Below are positions 9,017-18,357 of a DNA stretch of 64,000 nt, piece by piece; positions within the stretch are counted from its first letter, which is position 1; each line of letters begins with the position of its first letter. The notes under the pieces were generated by a model that was not told the origin of the DNA, did no database searches, and saw nothing but the letters and a program-made list of their open reading frames with translations. This DNA comes from Faecalicatena sp. Marseille-Q4148 (lineage in GTDB: Bacteria; Bacillota; Clostridia; Lachnospirales; Lachnospiraceae). Where the stretch lies: contig CP073692.1 in NCBI GenBank assembly GCA_018228665.1, positions 1,872,046 through 1,936,045 on the forward strand, written 5' to 3'. The translations under genes were made by a program, and so were the position numbers.

Positions 9017-9192
9017 AGCTGTCACTCCTTCCGGTTCTCCTGCCATATAATAACGGCAGCGAGTAAATGCATTTCGCATTGATATTTATTCGTATTATAG
9101 CACAATTTTTATAAAATTTACACTTATTTATCCGTATAATTTATCTTCTTTGTCAAAAATTCCAAAGCCACAACTATACCCCCGGCTGTCAT

Positions 9193-10155
9193 CTAGTACA
9201 AACTCTGTATCTCACGAAATCCACTCAGATTTCCCGGCATTTCAAAGATGAATGAACAAGCAATGAGAAATACACCTGCGATTCCGATCAGAATGCCGAT
9301 AAATATAAGGAGCAATACCGGTTTTACCTGATTCTTTGTGAAAAGACCTTCTGTATACCCATGCACACTTCGTTTCAGGCAATATCTTCCAATATAAAAT
9401 ACAAGAGGGGCTCCTGCCGCCATTAGAAAATAGATTCCGACTGATGCCATTGGAATCTGCATACTCTCTTCCATGACTGCATCAATGCCGCCCATTGCCT
9501 CGTATGTACTGCTAAGCGCTCCCATCATAAGTACCGGGAGAAGGTTATTAACAAAATGAAGAAATCCGGAATAGACAAGATTATCCGTCTCCAACACGAT
9601 ATACGTCATGACCATTCCAAGCACTGACGTTGGTAGTAACTTCCAGATACTTCCGTGAAATGCTCCGAAAATCACACCAACAAGAAGGATCACAAGCCAT
9701 TTCTGCCGGATTCCCTGCAGGCTGTGCAGGAATACACCTCGAAAAACTGCTTCCTCACAGATTGCCGGTGATACTGCAACGATTGCAGCTGCAATCAGCA
9801 TTGGTGTATTCAAAATTGCCTCACTAAGCCCCGCGCCTGCTCCCGTTACTTCTTCCGGAAAGAAATAGGCAAGAAGCATTGTCAGCGCCATTACACATAC
9901 ATACGTTGCTCCCCAAATTAATAATGTCCCCAGAAGCCCAAGAGCTTTCGGCCGATGTATCGGGAATACTTCTTTTAAATCAGCTCTGGCTGCCAGTACC
10001 GTTACCACTGCGACTGCCAGTATCATCAATTCTCCCAGGAGTGAACCGTAAATCCCAAGTCCCGCGCCGAATATCGGCGCAATTCCAAAAATAACCGCCG
10101 CACTGAGCACAAGTACGATGATGCCATGATATCCTTTTAATTGTCTATACTTCAT
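9193..10155 (-). CDS. CPBP family intramembrane glutamic endopeptidase
   Basis: The 320-residue protein is a multi-pass membrane protein with about eight predicted hydrophobic segments. It carries the family motifs EEAVFRGVFLHSL (tandem Glu plus R, near residues 135-147), FGAFHGSIWKLLPTSVLG (His motif, near 165) and GFLHFVNNLL (His/Asn motif). CPBP (CAAX/Abi) proteases cleave substrates inside the membrane; bacterial members process or give immunity to peptides. The start is preceded by AAAGGAG. No bacteriocin gene is nearby, so the substrate is open. Confidence 0.88.
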   Translation of the reverse strand: MKYRQLKGYHGIIVLVLSAAVIFGIAPIFGAGLGIYGSLLGELMILAVAVVTVLAARADLKEVFPIHRPKALGLLGTLLIWGATYVCVMALTMLLAYFFPEEVTGAGAGLSEAILNTPMLIAAAIVAVSPAICEEAVFRGVFLHSLQGIRQKWLVILLVGVIFGAFHGSIWKLLPTSVLGMVMTYIVLETDNLVYSGFLHFVNNLLPVLMMGALSSTYEAMGGIDAVMEESMQIPMASVGIYFLMAAGAPLVFYIGRYCLKRSVHGYTEGLFTKNQVKPVLLLIFIGILIGIAGVFLIACSFIFEMPGNLSGFREIQSLY

Positions 10156-10283
10156 ATAAGGTCTCCTTTCTTTTCTGGCTTCTCAATACCGGATTATTTC
10201 CCCCTATTTATGCAAGAAATAAAAAACTCTGTTTCTTCTATATTAACTTTCTAAAACTTCTTTTTCAAGTAAAAGAAGTATGC

Positions 10284-10289
10284 TATATT
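10284..10289 (+). promoter_or_regulatory. Extended -10 promoter of sdaAB-sdaAA
   Basis: TGCTATATT (extended -10; hexamer 10284-10289) with only a weak TTTTTC -35 17 bases upstream. The predicted transcript start near 10296 supports the downstream ATG (10323) as the real sdaAB start. Confidence 0.5.
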
Positions 10290-10322
10290 AATCTTATGAA
10301 TAATTTCATGGAGGATAATATA

Positions 10323-10991
10323 ATGAACTTTCTAAGTATTTTTGATGTCATTGGCCCGAATATGATCGGTCCATCCAGCTCACATACAGCCGGAGCCTGT
10401 GCCATTGGTCTTCTAGCAAGAAAAATGCTTGCTCAGGAAGTGAAAAAAGTAACCTTTACACTTTATGGTTCTTTTTCTAAAACATACCATGGACATGGAA
10501 CAGACCGCGCACTTCTTGGCGGTATTCTTGGCTTCTCTACAGATGATGAACGAATCCGTGATGCGTTTGAACTTGCAAAAGAATGGGGCGTTGAATACGA
10601 ATTTATCATCGATGAGGAAACGGTTATGAACCATCCGAATACAGCGGATATCGACCTTATCGGTACAGAAGGTCATACCCTTTCTATCCGCGGAGAATCT
10701 ATTGGAGGCGGTAAGATCCGGATTGCCCGTATCAATAATATTGATGTGGAATTTACCGGCGAATACAGTACTCTCATTGTTCAGCAGATTGACAAACCTG
10801 GTGTTGTCGCACATATTACTCAATGTCTTGCAGAGGAGAATGTAAATATTGCATTTATGCGTCTCTTCCGCGAAGATAAGGGCGCGAAAGCCTACACAGT
10901 TGTGGAGTCTGACGAGCAGATTCCTGCCGCTGTTCTTGACCGAATTAAAACAAATCAGCATGTAACAGAGCTTATGCTCGTGCAGATGTAG
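10323..10991 (+). CDS. sdaAB: L-serine dehydratase, iron-sulfur-dependent, beta subunit
   Basis: Together with the alpha subunit this oxygen-sensitive [4Fe-4S] enzyme deaminates L-serine to pyruvate and ammonia. The N-terminal GPSSSHTAGACAIG signature (about 13-26) belongs to the beta domain of the family, and a C-terminal ACT domain begins near IVQQIDKPGVVAHITQCL, where serine or another amino acid may bind. Of two in-frame ATGs I chose 10323, since GGAGG lies eight bases before it and the predicted transcription start would leave the first ATG without a leader. The alpha gene follows after 12 bases. Confidence 0.95.
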   Translation: MNFLSIFDVIGPNMIGPSSSHTAGACAIGLLARKMLAQEVKKVTFTLYGSFSKTYHGHGTDRALLGGILGFSTDDERIRDAFELAKEWGVEYEFIIDEETVMNHPNTADIDLIGTEGHTLSIRGESIGGGKIRIARINNIDVEFTGEYSTLIVQQIDKPGVVAHITQCLAEENVNIAFMRLFREDKGAKAYTVVESDEQIPAAVLDRIKTNQHVTELMLVQM

Positions 10992-11003
10992 GAGGAATAG
11001 ATT

Positions 11004-11879
11004 ATGGACTTTTTATCAGGACAGGAATTACTGGAAATGTGCCGCAAAGAGCAAATTCCGATTTCTTATGCAATGCGGCGCCGTGAGATGACATGCGGTT
11101 CTCTTACAGATGAAGAAATCACAGAAAAATTAGACACGGTACTGAAGATTATGCAAAACTCAGCTACTGAACCAATCAAGCATCCTCGCAAATCTATCGG
11201 AGGACTTCTTGGCGGTGAAGCCAAAAAAGTAAATGAACAAAGAGAAGCCGACAAAAACATTTGCGGTCCTACACTTTCCAGAGCAATCGCCTACAGTATG
11301 GCTGTTCTTGAAGTAAATGCCACAATGGGTCTGATTGTTGCAGCTCCGACTGCCGGTTCTTCCGGCGTACTTCCGGGTGTGCTTTTAGCATTAAAAGAAA
11401 CTCATGAGTTGTCTGACGAAGCAATCCACAATGGGCTTCTCAACGCCAGCGCTCTCGGATATATTTTAATGAGAAACGCCTCTGTATCCGGTGCGGAGGC
11501 CGGATGTCAGGCTGAAGTCGGTGCCGCTTCCGCAATGGCGGCTTCTGCTGCCGTTGAAATTCTCGGCGGAACTCCGGATATGTGTATGCAGGCAGCCTGC
11601 TTTGCGCTGTCTAATTTACTAGGACTTGTCTGCGATCCAATTGCCGGACTTGTGGAATCTCCTTGTCAGGGACGCAATGCGATTGGTGTTGCCAATGCTC
11701 TTACTTGTGCTGAACTTGCACTTGCAGGTGTTACACAGCCAATCCCATTTGATGAGATGGCGGAAGCTATGTATCGTGTCGGCAAAAGTCTCCCATTTGA
11801 ACTGCGCGAAACAGCTATGGGCGGATGCGCCGGAACACCAACGGGCTGTCAGCTTGGCTGTCAGATCTGCGGAAAATAA
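11004..11879 (+). CDS. sdaAA: L-serine dehydratase, iron-sulfur-dependent, alpha subunit
   Basis: The 291-residue catalytic subunit binds the [4Fe-4S] cluster. Family signatures are RSIGGLLGGEA-like KSIGGLLGGEAKK (about 64-76), AAPTAGSSGVLPGVLLA (about 113-129), GAEAGCQAEVGAASAMAA, and CDPIAGLVESPCQGRNA. Cysteines in these last two segments and in the C-terminal GGCAGTPTGCQLGCQIC tail supply cluster ligands. The ribosome site GTAGGAGGAAT overlaps the end of sdaAB, indicating coupled expression. A bidirectional terminator separates it from the convergent MATE pseudogene. Confidence 0.95.
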   Translation: MDFLSGQELLEMCRKEQIPISYAMRRREMTCGSLTDEEITEKLDTVLKIMQNSATEPIKHPRKSIGGLLGGEAKKVNEQREADKNICGPTLSRAIAYSMAVLEVNATMGLIVAAPTAGSSGVLPGVLLALKETHELSDEAIHNGLLNASALGYILMRNASVSGAEAGCQAEVGAASAMAASAAVEILGGTPDMCMQAACFALSNLLGLVCDPIAGLVESPCQGRNAIGVANALTCAELALAGVTQPIPFDEMAEAMYRVGKSLPFELRETAMGGCAGTPTGCQLGCQICGK

Positions 11880-11920
11880 ATTCATTTCCAGACAGATCAC
11901 CTTTACAAAATCATTAAATA

Positions 11921-11970
11921 AAAAACACGCTGCCTCCGGAAAGAATTTTTTTGGAGACAGCGTATTTTTA
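11921..11970. terminator. Bidirectional terminator between sdaAA and the MATE pseudogene
   Basis: ACGCTGCCTCC (11927-11937) pairs with GGAGACAGCGT (11953-11963). A T-rich tail follows on the plus strand, and the A-run at 11920-11925 supplies the T tract for the minus strand. Confidence 0.85.
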
Positions 11971-13066
11971 TGATTCCACGTCTAAAAACCATGTATTTTC
12001 CTGTTCCCGCTTTTCAATCTGAATCAGCACAAAACTAATCACAGCCATGATACTCTGTGTTACCGGCACAGAATACCAGACACCATAGAGTCCGAATACC
12101 GGACCGAGAATACACAAAATCAAAAGTGTCATCAAAACCGGTTCGCCGTAAATTAAAAGATAAGCGTATTTATTCTTCTTAATCGCATAAAAATATGCAG
12201 TTGTTACTCTTGTGTAGGCAAAAAATAACAGTCCTGCCAGAAAAATCGGAAGTACACCCCCGACCTCAGCCCCAACGGAAGCTGATACACCAAAAAATAC
12301 CGGAAATACATTTCTGCACAGATACATCCATGCGATGCAGAATACTGCCAGAACTATTGAAAATGCATATGTCATAAACCGGATCTGTTTCAGCTCTCTT
12401 CTTTTCTTTAATCCTTCATAAAAACTGATAAGCGGCTGTGCACCGTCGCCCACTCCCTGCAGTAAAAGCTGCGCGACACAGACAACATAACTGATCACTG
12501 CATAACAGGCTGTCGCCGCCACTCCCCCATTTCCAGACACTTACAAATAACCAGTCCAGCACTACATTCGTTACAAAGCCTGCCATCATGGAACTCATCG
12601 CATACACGGCCCCTTCATAGTTTCGAATGATCGGAACAAGTCCGGTACTGAACATTTGGAATACGCCTCCGATAATAATAATACGGATATAAATTTTTGC
12701 CATCTCCATCAATTCACCTTTTGCTCCAAATGCACGAAGAATGATTGGATAAGTCAAAAGCAAAATAGCTGTCAGTAAAATGCAGGTCGCGACAAGTAAC
12801 ATTAAAGTATTTTCTAAATATCTTTTTTCTTTCTCTTTCTCATTTTCTCCCATACTGATCCCAATATGAATCGCACCACTCATTCCAATCCCACTTGCCA
12901 TCGCCTGAATCAGCGCTGAGATTGGATATGCTATATTAATTGCGGCCAATCCATTGTCTCCAATATTCTGACCTACAAACCAACCATCTACAATTGCATA
13001 GATACCGGTAAATGCAAATGCAAGCATTGCCGGAAGCACATTCATAAAAAATTTCTTCCTGATCAC
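11968..13066 (-). pseudogene. MATE family multidrug efflux transporter, broken by internal deletion and frameshift
   Basis: Two minus-strand reading frames together encode a MATE protein. The first (13066 to about 12530) gives the N-terminal half from a GTG start, with VLPAMLAFAFTGIYAIVDGWFVG through NVVLDWLFVSVW. The second (about 12540 to 11968) gives a C-terminal part starting near GVAATACYAVISYVVCVAQ and running through GVGDGAQPLISFYEG to the end. The frames change at a GGGGGA stretch near 12520-12530. The conceptual join is only about 370 residues, against the usual 440-460. The second part begins with sequence that normally belongs to the eighth membrane helix, so about 70-80 residues (helices 6-7) appear deleted along with the frame change. 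The product is unlikely to transport. Confidence 0.8.
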
Positions 13067-13142
13067 GTCTTTGTCTTCCCTTCTTTTTCACTGTTGTTTA
13101 TCCTATCTCACTTCTGATGCTTCTGTCAATATCTCCCTCAAA

Positions 13143-13191
13143 AACTTAACCTAAACTTAGCATGTCTTCTCTTTTCATTTTATGCTATACT
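13143..13191 (+). promoter_or_regulatory. Promoter and direct-repeat box before the two-component operon
   Basis: AACTTA at 13143-13148 and again at 13154-13159 (11-base period) lie upstream of an extended -10 TGCTATACT (hexamer 13186-13191). OmpR/PhoB-type regulators typically bind direct repeats of one helical turn, so autoregulation is plausible. The -35 is poor. Confidence 0.4.
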
Positions 13192-13260
13192 TGTGATACA
13201 AAATCGCATCCGAAATAAATTCCGCCGGAATACGAAAACAAATGTAACGGAGGTACTGTC

Positions 13261-13950
13261 ATGCAGACTTATCACATTTTATTAATCGAAGATGATCTTT
13301 CCATCGTAGAAAATCTTACTGCCTATTTAACTGCCGAAGGTTTTTCTGTTGTCTCGGCTTCCGGACAGAATCAGGCGCTCTCTCTTCTTGAGACGTTTCA
13401 CCCGGATCTCGTTCTCCTTGATATTACACTTGCTCAGGGAAATGGATACAGCACTTGCACCGCCATAAAAAAGACTTCACAAATTCCGGTCATTTTTCTT
13501 ACTGCCCTGACAGACGAATTTTCCGTTGTGACCGGTCTTGATATGGGGGCTGACGACTATATCTGCAAACCCTTTCGACCTCGCGAACTTGTTTCCCGAA
13601 TCCGCACCGTCCTTCGCAGAACTGGAGCAGTTTCTTCTGTCACAGTACTTGGAAACCTTTCTGTCGATACGGTTCGCGGTACTGTCACAAAGAATTCACA
13701 GGAACTCTTTCTTTCTGCATTAGAATACCGTCTTCTTCTTTTGTTTCTAAATAATCGGGGAAAAACACTGACTCGAAATGTTCTGTTGGAAGAAATCTGG
13801 GATCTTGCCGGAGATTATGTAAATGACAATACGCTTACGGTATATATCAAACGGCTTCGGGAGAAAATCGAAGATAATCCACAAGAACCAGCGATAATCA
13901 AAACCATTCGGGGAATCGGCTATCGTCTTGAGATTCCATCTGAAACGTAA
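13261..13950 (+). CDS. OmpR/PhoB-family response regulator (Bce-like)
   Basis: The 229-residue regulator has a receiver domain (1-120) with acidic pocket LIEDD (8-12), phosphoacceptor D54 in VLLDITL, and the conserved Lys in DDYICKPFRP. A C-terminal winged helix (about 130-225) follows, with the typical ending ITKTIRGIGYRLE-type sequence (IIKTIRGIGYRLE). It is followed by its histidine kinase, an ATPase and an FtsX-type permease, the order of BceRS-BceAB antimicrobial peptide sensing/resistance modules. Likely target: the TGAC-N6-GTCA site at 14977-14990 before the ABC genes. The ribosome site is GGAGG. Confidence 0.92.
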   Translation: MQTYHILLIEDDLSIVENLTAYLTAEGFSVVSASGQNQALSLLETFHPDLVLLDITLAQGNGYSTCTAIKKTSQIPVIFLTALTDEFSVVTGLDMGADDYICKPFRPRELVSRIRTVLRRTGAVSSVTVLGNLSVDTVRGTVTKNSQELFLSALEYRLLLLFLNNRGKTLTRNVLLEEIWDLAGDYVNDNTLTVYIKRLREKIEDNPQEPAIIKTIRGIGYRLEIPSET

Positions 13951-13963
13951 TCAGGAGGATAAT

Positions 13964-14971
13964 ATGTATTTATTACGCAACAAAGAAATAAAAAAGTTTG
14001 TCTTTCAAATCGTCTTTTTCACACTCCTCGGATGTGTGATCGGATTTTTTATCGCGCCTGCCGCTGCTGTTCTTCTTCTTGCTATCAGCTTTTGTTTTAG
14101 TCTGTTCTTCTTTCGCTGCCTTTCCGGAGAACACCGGAATATTCGTCTCCTTAGTTCACGGATTGATTCCATTCTCCACAATGATACTTTTCTCACACCG
14201 GAAGAATTTCAGGAAGGAGATCTGGCTATTCTCCAGGACGAAATTTACAAAATGGCTGTACGCCTGCACGAACAGAGTGAGCAGCTATCTCAGGATCGCA
14301 CGAAACTTTCCAATGCCTTAGAAGATATCTCTCATCAGATCCGCACTCCGCTTACCTCTCTTTATTTAATGACAGAGCGGCTCAAACAGCAGCCATTAGA
14401 TAAAGCACAGCTTCTTCTCCTGCATCAGATGAATCAAATGCTTGACCGGATTAACTGGCTGATTACTGCTCTTCTGAAAATGTCCAAACTGGAAGCCGGT
14501 TCCATCACATATCAATTTACAAATGTAAAAATGAAAGATTTCCTGCAAGAAGCGCTTAATCCAATGGAGATTTCTATGGATTTACGGGGGCAAACTTGCA
14601 AAATCTGCTGTGATGACGCCATTTCCTTTTCCTGTGACCGTACCTGGACTTTAGAAGCAATTTCAAATGTATTGAAAAACAGTCTGGAATACACTCCCGA
14701 TGGCGGAACACTATCTCTGACAGTTTCTCAAACAGCGCTCTACACGGAACTTTGTATCATCGACTCCGGAACCGGTATTCCAAAAGAAGATCTTCCGCAT
14801 CTGTTTGAACGGTTTTACCGCGGTCAAAATGCAGGGCGCAATAGCTTTGGCATTGGACTTTCCCTTGCAAGGCTAATACTCTCCAGAGAAAATGCAATCA
14901 TCACTGCCGGAAATGATTCTAGTGGAGGCGGCAAATTTACTATCCGTTTTTACACTGCAAAAACAATCTAG
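13964..14971 (+). CDS. Intramembrane-sensing histidine kinase (BceS-like)
   Basis: The 335-residue kinase has two N-terminal membrane helices (about 12-50) with almost no extracellular loop. This is the feature of kinases that sense through a partner ABC transporter rather than by binding ligand themselves. The H-box is DISHQIRTPLTSL with phosphoacceptor H124. The N-box NVLKNSLEYTPDGG, G1 box DSGTGIPKEDLPHLFERFYRG and G2 box FGIGLSLARLIL follow. The ATG at 13964 is preceded by AGGAGGA; an upstream in-frame ATG inside the regulator gene has no ribosome site. The stop lies 96 bases before the ABC genes, a gap holding their promoter. Confidence 0.92.
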   Translation: MYLLRNKEIKKFVFQIVFFTLLGCVIGFFIAPAAAVLLLAISFCFSLFFFRCLSGEHRNIRLLSSRIDSILHNDTFLTPEEFQEGDLAILQDEIYKMAVRLHEQSEQLSQDRTKLSNALEDISHQIRTPLTSLYLMTERLKQQPLDKAQLLLLHQMNQMLDRINWLITALLKMSKLEAGSITYQFTNVKMKDFLQEALNPMEISMDLRGQTCKICCDDAISFSCDRTWTLEAISNVLKNSLEYTPDGGTLSLTVSQTALYTELCIIDSGTGIPKEDLPHLFERFYRGQNAGRNSFGIGLSLARLILSRENAIITAGNDSSGGGKFTIRFYTAKTI

Positions 14972-14976
14972 CCAAA

Positions 14977-14990
14977 TGACGATTTTGTCA
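14977..14990 (+). promoter_or_regulatory. BceR-like binding site before the ABC transporter genes
   Basis: TGAC-GATTTT-GTCA is an inverted repeat with six-base spacing, the geometry known for BceR-type sites in Bacillus. A second TGTCACTT copy occurs 22 bases further (about 15009). A transcript starting downstream would serve the ATPase and permease genes. Confidence 0.5.
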
Positions 14991-15067
14991 CTTAAGAGTC
15001 ATGTACCTGTCACTTCTCTCTGGTATCTTTTTCTTATGAACAAAATAATTTCAGAAAGGAATATTTT

Positions 15068-15751
15068 ATGGAACTTTTACGAGTAGAACAACTGACAAAA
15101 CAATATGGCAGTGGTGCAAACAAGGTACTGGCACTCGATCATGTATCCTTTTCCGTTGAAAAAGGCGAGTTCATCGCTATTATTGGCGCTTCCGGATCAG
15201 GCAAATCCACTCTCCTGCACCTCATTGGCGGTGTCGATCAGCCTTCCTCCGGCAGTGTCTATATCAATGGCGCCGACCTTTATTCACAAGACGAAGAGGC
15301 GCTTGCTATTTTCCGCAGACGGCAGGTTGGCCTGATCTATCAATTTTATAATCTGATTCCGGTTCTTACTGTGGAAGAAAATATTACGCTTCCGGTCCTT
15401 ATGGATCAACAGGAAGTAAATCACGATCGCCTGGAGGAACTTCTCTCTCTCCTTGGTCTGACCGAACGAAGAAACCATCTTCCGAACCAGCTTTCCGGCG
15501 GACAGCAGCAGCGCGTCTCCATTGGCCGCGCACTCTTAAATGCACCGTCTATCATTCTCGCCGACGAACCTACAGGCAATCTTGACTCTGAAAACAGCCG
15601 CGAAATTATGGAACTGCTTCGCTTCTCCAATAAAAAATATCACCAGACGCTCCTTGTCATTACTCATGATGAGCAGATTGCACTGCAGGCAGACCGGATC
15701 ATTGCATTAGAAGACGGACGCATCATTCGAGATGAGGTGATTCGAAAATGA
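15068..15751 (+). CDS. ABC transporter ATP-binding protein (BceA/MacB type)
   Basis: The 227-residue ATPase has Walker [10 protein letters not shown] (about 38-46), Q-loop [15 protein letters not shown], signature [15 protein letters not shown] (about 141-155), Walker [16 protein letters not shown] and H-loop VITHDEQ. The DEPTGNLDS sequence is diagnostic for the LolD/MacB/BceA class that partners FtsX-like permeases and acts by mechanotransmission rather than classic import. Its stop overlaps the permease start by four bases (ATGA), so translation is coupled. Likely role: sensing and removing cell-wall-active peptides from lipid II-cycle intermediates. Confidence 0.93.
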   Translation: MELLRVEQLTKQYGSGANKVLALDHVSFSVEKGEFIAIIGASGSGKSTLLHLIGGVDQPSSGSVYINGADLYSQDEEALAIFRRRQVGLIYQFYNLIPVLTVEENITLPVLMDQQEVNHDRLEELLSLLGLTERRNHLPNQLSGGQQQRVSIGRALLNAPSIILADEPTGNLDSENSREIMELLRFSNKKYHQTLLVITHDEQIALQADRIIALEDGRIIRDEVIRK

Positions 15752-18357
15752 AAAATATTTTCTACCATATTACGAAGAAAACTCTTAAGCAAAACCGTAC
15801 AAGAACATGGCTCACAATCATTGGCGTTCTTTTATCTACTGCAATGATTACTGCTGTGACTACCTTCGGGGCAAGTTTCCGGCAATTTCTTATTGATTAC
15901 ACGATTCAGCAAGATGGCAACTGGCACGTTTCCATCTCTAATTTGACAGAAAATGACTTAAAGCATATTACAGACAATGATTCTGTTGCCCATACAACCG
16001 TGCTAACTTCCATTGGTACTGCTCCGTCAGAAGATTTAGCAGATAGTTTTCCTTCGAATCCTTATTTTTATATTCAAAGTATGCCCGACACAGCATTGGA
16101 AGAACTTCCTGTTTCTCTGTCCTCCGGCCGGCTTCCTCAAAATGATTCGGAACTTATTGTTCCTGACTATTTATCCCATTACAACAGTGAGCTTTTGGGA
16201 TTCTCTACCGGAAATTCTTTGACACTGGACATTGATATCGGAAATGACAACACAACTCCTCTTACTGCTGAAATAAAAAAAGATTTTACGATTGTTGGAA
16301 CTTATTCTCACTTTCCCAACAGCAGCTTTGGCAGCGGCGGACATGAAGTATTCTGTGGTTCTCTTTCGAAATCATTTTCTAAAATACTTTCAGATGCCCG
16401 CGTTTCCGATGCGGAAAATGCTTTTTCTGCCTATATTCGTTTTCAACATCCAAAAGACACTTATCCGTTGACAGAAAAACTGATTTCTGAGTTTGAAGCA
16501 GTGTCCTGGAGCTATCACGCAAGCCTGCTGCGTTGGTATGGTGTTAGCGATCACAGCCATTTGCTCCCAATCTTGATTGGACTTTGTGTTGTATTGGTTC
16601 TGCTCATCATGGGCGGTTCCATTCTTTTAATCTACAATGCCTTTTCCATTTCTTTGCGGGAACGCACCGCCCAGTTTGGCCTTCTTTCTTCCATCGGCGC
16701 TACGAAAAGCCAGCTCCGTCATTCTGTTTTTTTCGAAGCGTTTATCGTTAGTGGAATCGGGATTCCTCTTGGGCTTATTTTCGGAATCGGTGGAATTGGA
16801 GTCACACTTCATTTTATCGGGGAAAGTATTACGATGTGGATTCACGGAACAGCTTACGGAATCCCATTAAAGATTTCAACTGCCCCAATAATTGTTTCTA
16901 TTGTGACTTCACTTATGACTGTTTTTATTTCTGCATGGATTCCTTCCAGACGGATTCGATCCCTTTCACCAATGGATGCAGTGCAATCAAGATCAGATAT
17001 TGTTCTACGTCCTGCTGATGTACGAGTCTCTCGGCTAACTCTGCATCTGTTTCATACAGAAGGCATGCTGGCTCAAAAATATTATCGGCGTGACCGGCGC
17101 AAATACCGCACAACGATTCTGTCGCTCTCTATGAGTATGGTTCTTTTCGTGTCCGCGACTCTATTTACCGACTACCTTATAAATACCGGCACATTCGTAC
17201 TGACTGCCCCGGAATGGGAATTGGAATGCAACCTGTTTCATTCTCCGACTGACGATACGATCCGGCAATTTAAACAGATACTGAATGAAGACAATACTAT
17301 CAAAGAAATAAAAGAATTTCGCTCTCTGCGTCCATGTGTTCCGATCCCTGCTGATCTGATTTCAAAAGAAGCAGCCAATTACTTTGGACTTCATTCTTCC
17401 GCAGATCAACAGTTTTATTATTTAAGTGCAAGTCTCTATGTGTTTCCGGACAATGTATTTTCTGACTATGCGAAAGAACACGGGATTACCCCGGACACCT
17501 ATCTGGAAGCCGACAGTTTCCAGTGTATTTATACAAGCAACATACGACTTTTTAATTCCGAAACAGATCGCTATGAGGACTGTGAACCAATTCGCTTTCC
17601 GAAAAACAGTGAACTAACGCTTGGTACCTTGACAATTCCTTCCGAATCCGAAGCTGATTCACTGCCTCATCTGACAGATATCGCTTCCCTGAAGCTAACG
17701 GATCAGGTAGGGCAGCTCCCGGATGCACTTTCCGGATATGAAGAACCTCTTTCTCTCATTCTTCCGGAAAGTTTGTATCGCAAATATATAGATATACTAG
17801 AGCCGTTTTTCCCAAGCTATACTTTCTTATTAAAATGTCCTGAATTCAAAACAACTTACTGGAATTTGAAAAAAGCGCTGCAGGATACCGCTTTAAACAC
17901 GCAGGCAGACATTGCGAATCTGGCCAAAGAGTATGAAACGGACCGCAATCTTTTGACCGCGATCCGTGTTCTCACTTATGGATTCCTTATATTGATTTCG
18001 CTCATTTCCATCGTGAATGTATTCCACACGGTTTCGACGAATCTCATGCTTCGCCGTCGGGAATTCGCTATGCTCCGCTCCATTGGCATGACTCCGTCAT
18101 CTTTTCAGAAGATGCTGAATTACGAGTGTCTGATCTATGGTCTTCGCTCTATCTTTTACGGAGTTCCTGTCTCATTATTCATTAGTTTTATACTTTACCG
18201 GATCCTTCGAACCGGAGCTGATATCAGCTATCTCTTTCCCTGGAAAGCAGTTCTGATTTCCACTGCCGGTATTTTCTTCATCGTATTTCTCTCGATGTTC
18301 TATACTGCCGGCAAATTAAAAAAGCAAAACATTATCCAGGAATTATCCTTAACGTAA
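15748..18357 (+). CDS. FtsX-like ABC transporter permease, large
   Basis: The 869-residue permease has one membrane helix near 20-42, a first extracellular domain (about 45-265), three helices (about 270-405) with the FtsX pattern RTAQFGLLSSIGATKSQLRHSV, then a helix near 450. A second extracellular domain (about 475-740) follows, with three closing helices carrying RRREFAMLRSIGMTPSSF. The duplicated FtsX layout is that of MacB/ABC_FtsX proteins of about 800-900 residues, longer than classic BceB (about 650, one large extracellular domain). It pairs with the preceding ATPase and probably with the two-component system. The 3' end overlaps the convergent sirtuin gene by nine bases. Confidence 0.88.
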   Translation: MKNIFYHITKKTLKQNRTRTWLTIIGVLLSTAMITAVTTFGASFRQFLIDYTIQQDGNWHVSISNLTENDLKHITDNDSVAHTTVLTSIGTAPSEDLADSFPSNPYFYIQSMPDTALEELPVSLSSGRLPQNDSELIVPDYLSHYNSELLGFSTGNSLTLDIDIGNDNTTPLTAEIKKDFTIVGTYSHFPNSSFGSGGHEVFCGSLSKSFSKILSDARVSDAENAFSAYIRFQHPKDTYPLTEKLISEFEAVSWSYHASLLRWYGVSDHSHLLPILIGLCVVLVLLIMGGSILLIYNAFSISLRERTAQFGLLSSIGATKSQLRHSVFFEAFIVSGIGIPLGLIFGIGGIGVTLHFIGESITMWIHGTAYGIPLKISTAPIIVSIVTSLMTVFISAWIPSRRIRSLSPMDAVQSRSDIVLRPADVRVSRLTLHLFHTEGMLAQKYYRRDRRKYRTTILSLSMSMVLFVSATLFTDYLINTGTFVLTAPEWELECNLFHSPTDDTIRQFKQILNEDNTIKEIKEFRSLRPCVPIPADLISKEAANYFGLHSSADQQFYYLSASLYVFPDNVFSDYAKEHGITPDTYLEADSFQCIYTSNIRLFNSETDRYEDCEPIRFPKNSELTLGTLTIPSESEADSLPHLTDIASLKLTDQVGQLPDALSGYEEPLSLILPESLYRKYIDILEPFFPSYTFLLKCPEFKTTYWNLKKALQDTALNTQADIANLAKEYETDRNLLTAIRVLTYGFLILISLISIVNVFHTVSTNLMLRRREFAMLRSIGMTPSSFQKMLNYECLIYGLRSIFYGVPVSLFISFILYRILRTGADISYLFPWKAVLISTAGIFFIVFLSMFYTAGKLKKQNIIQELSLT

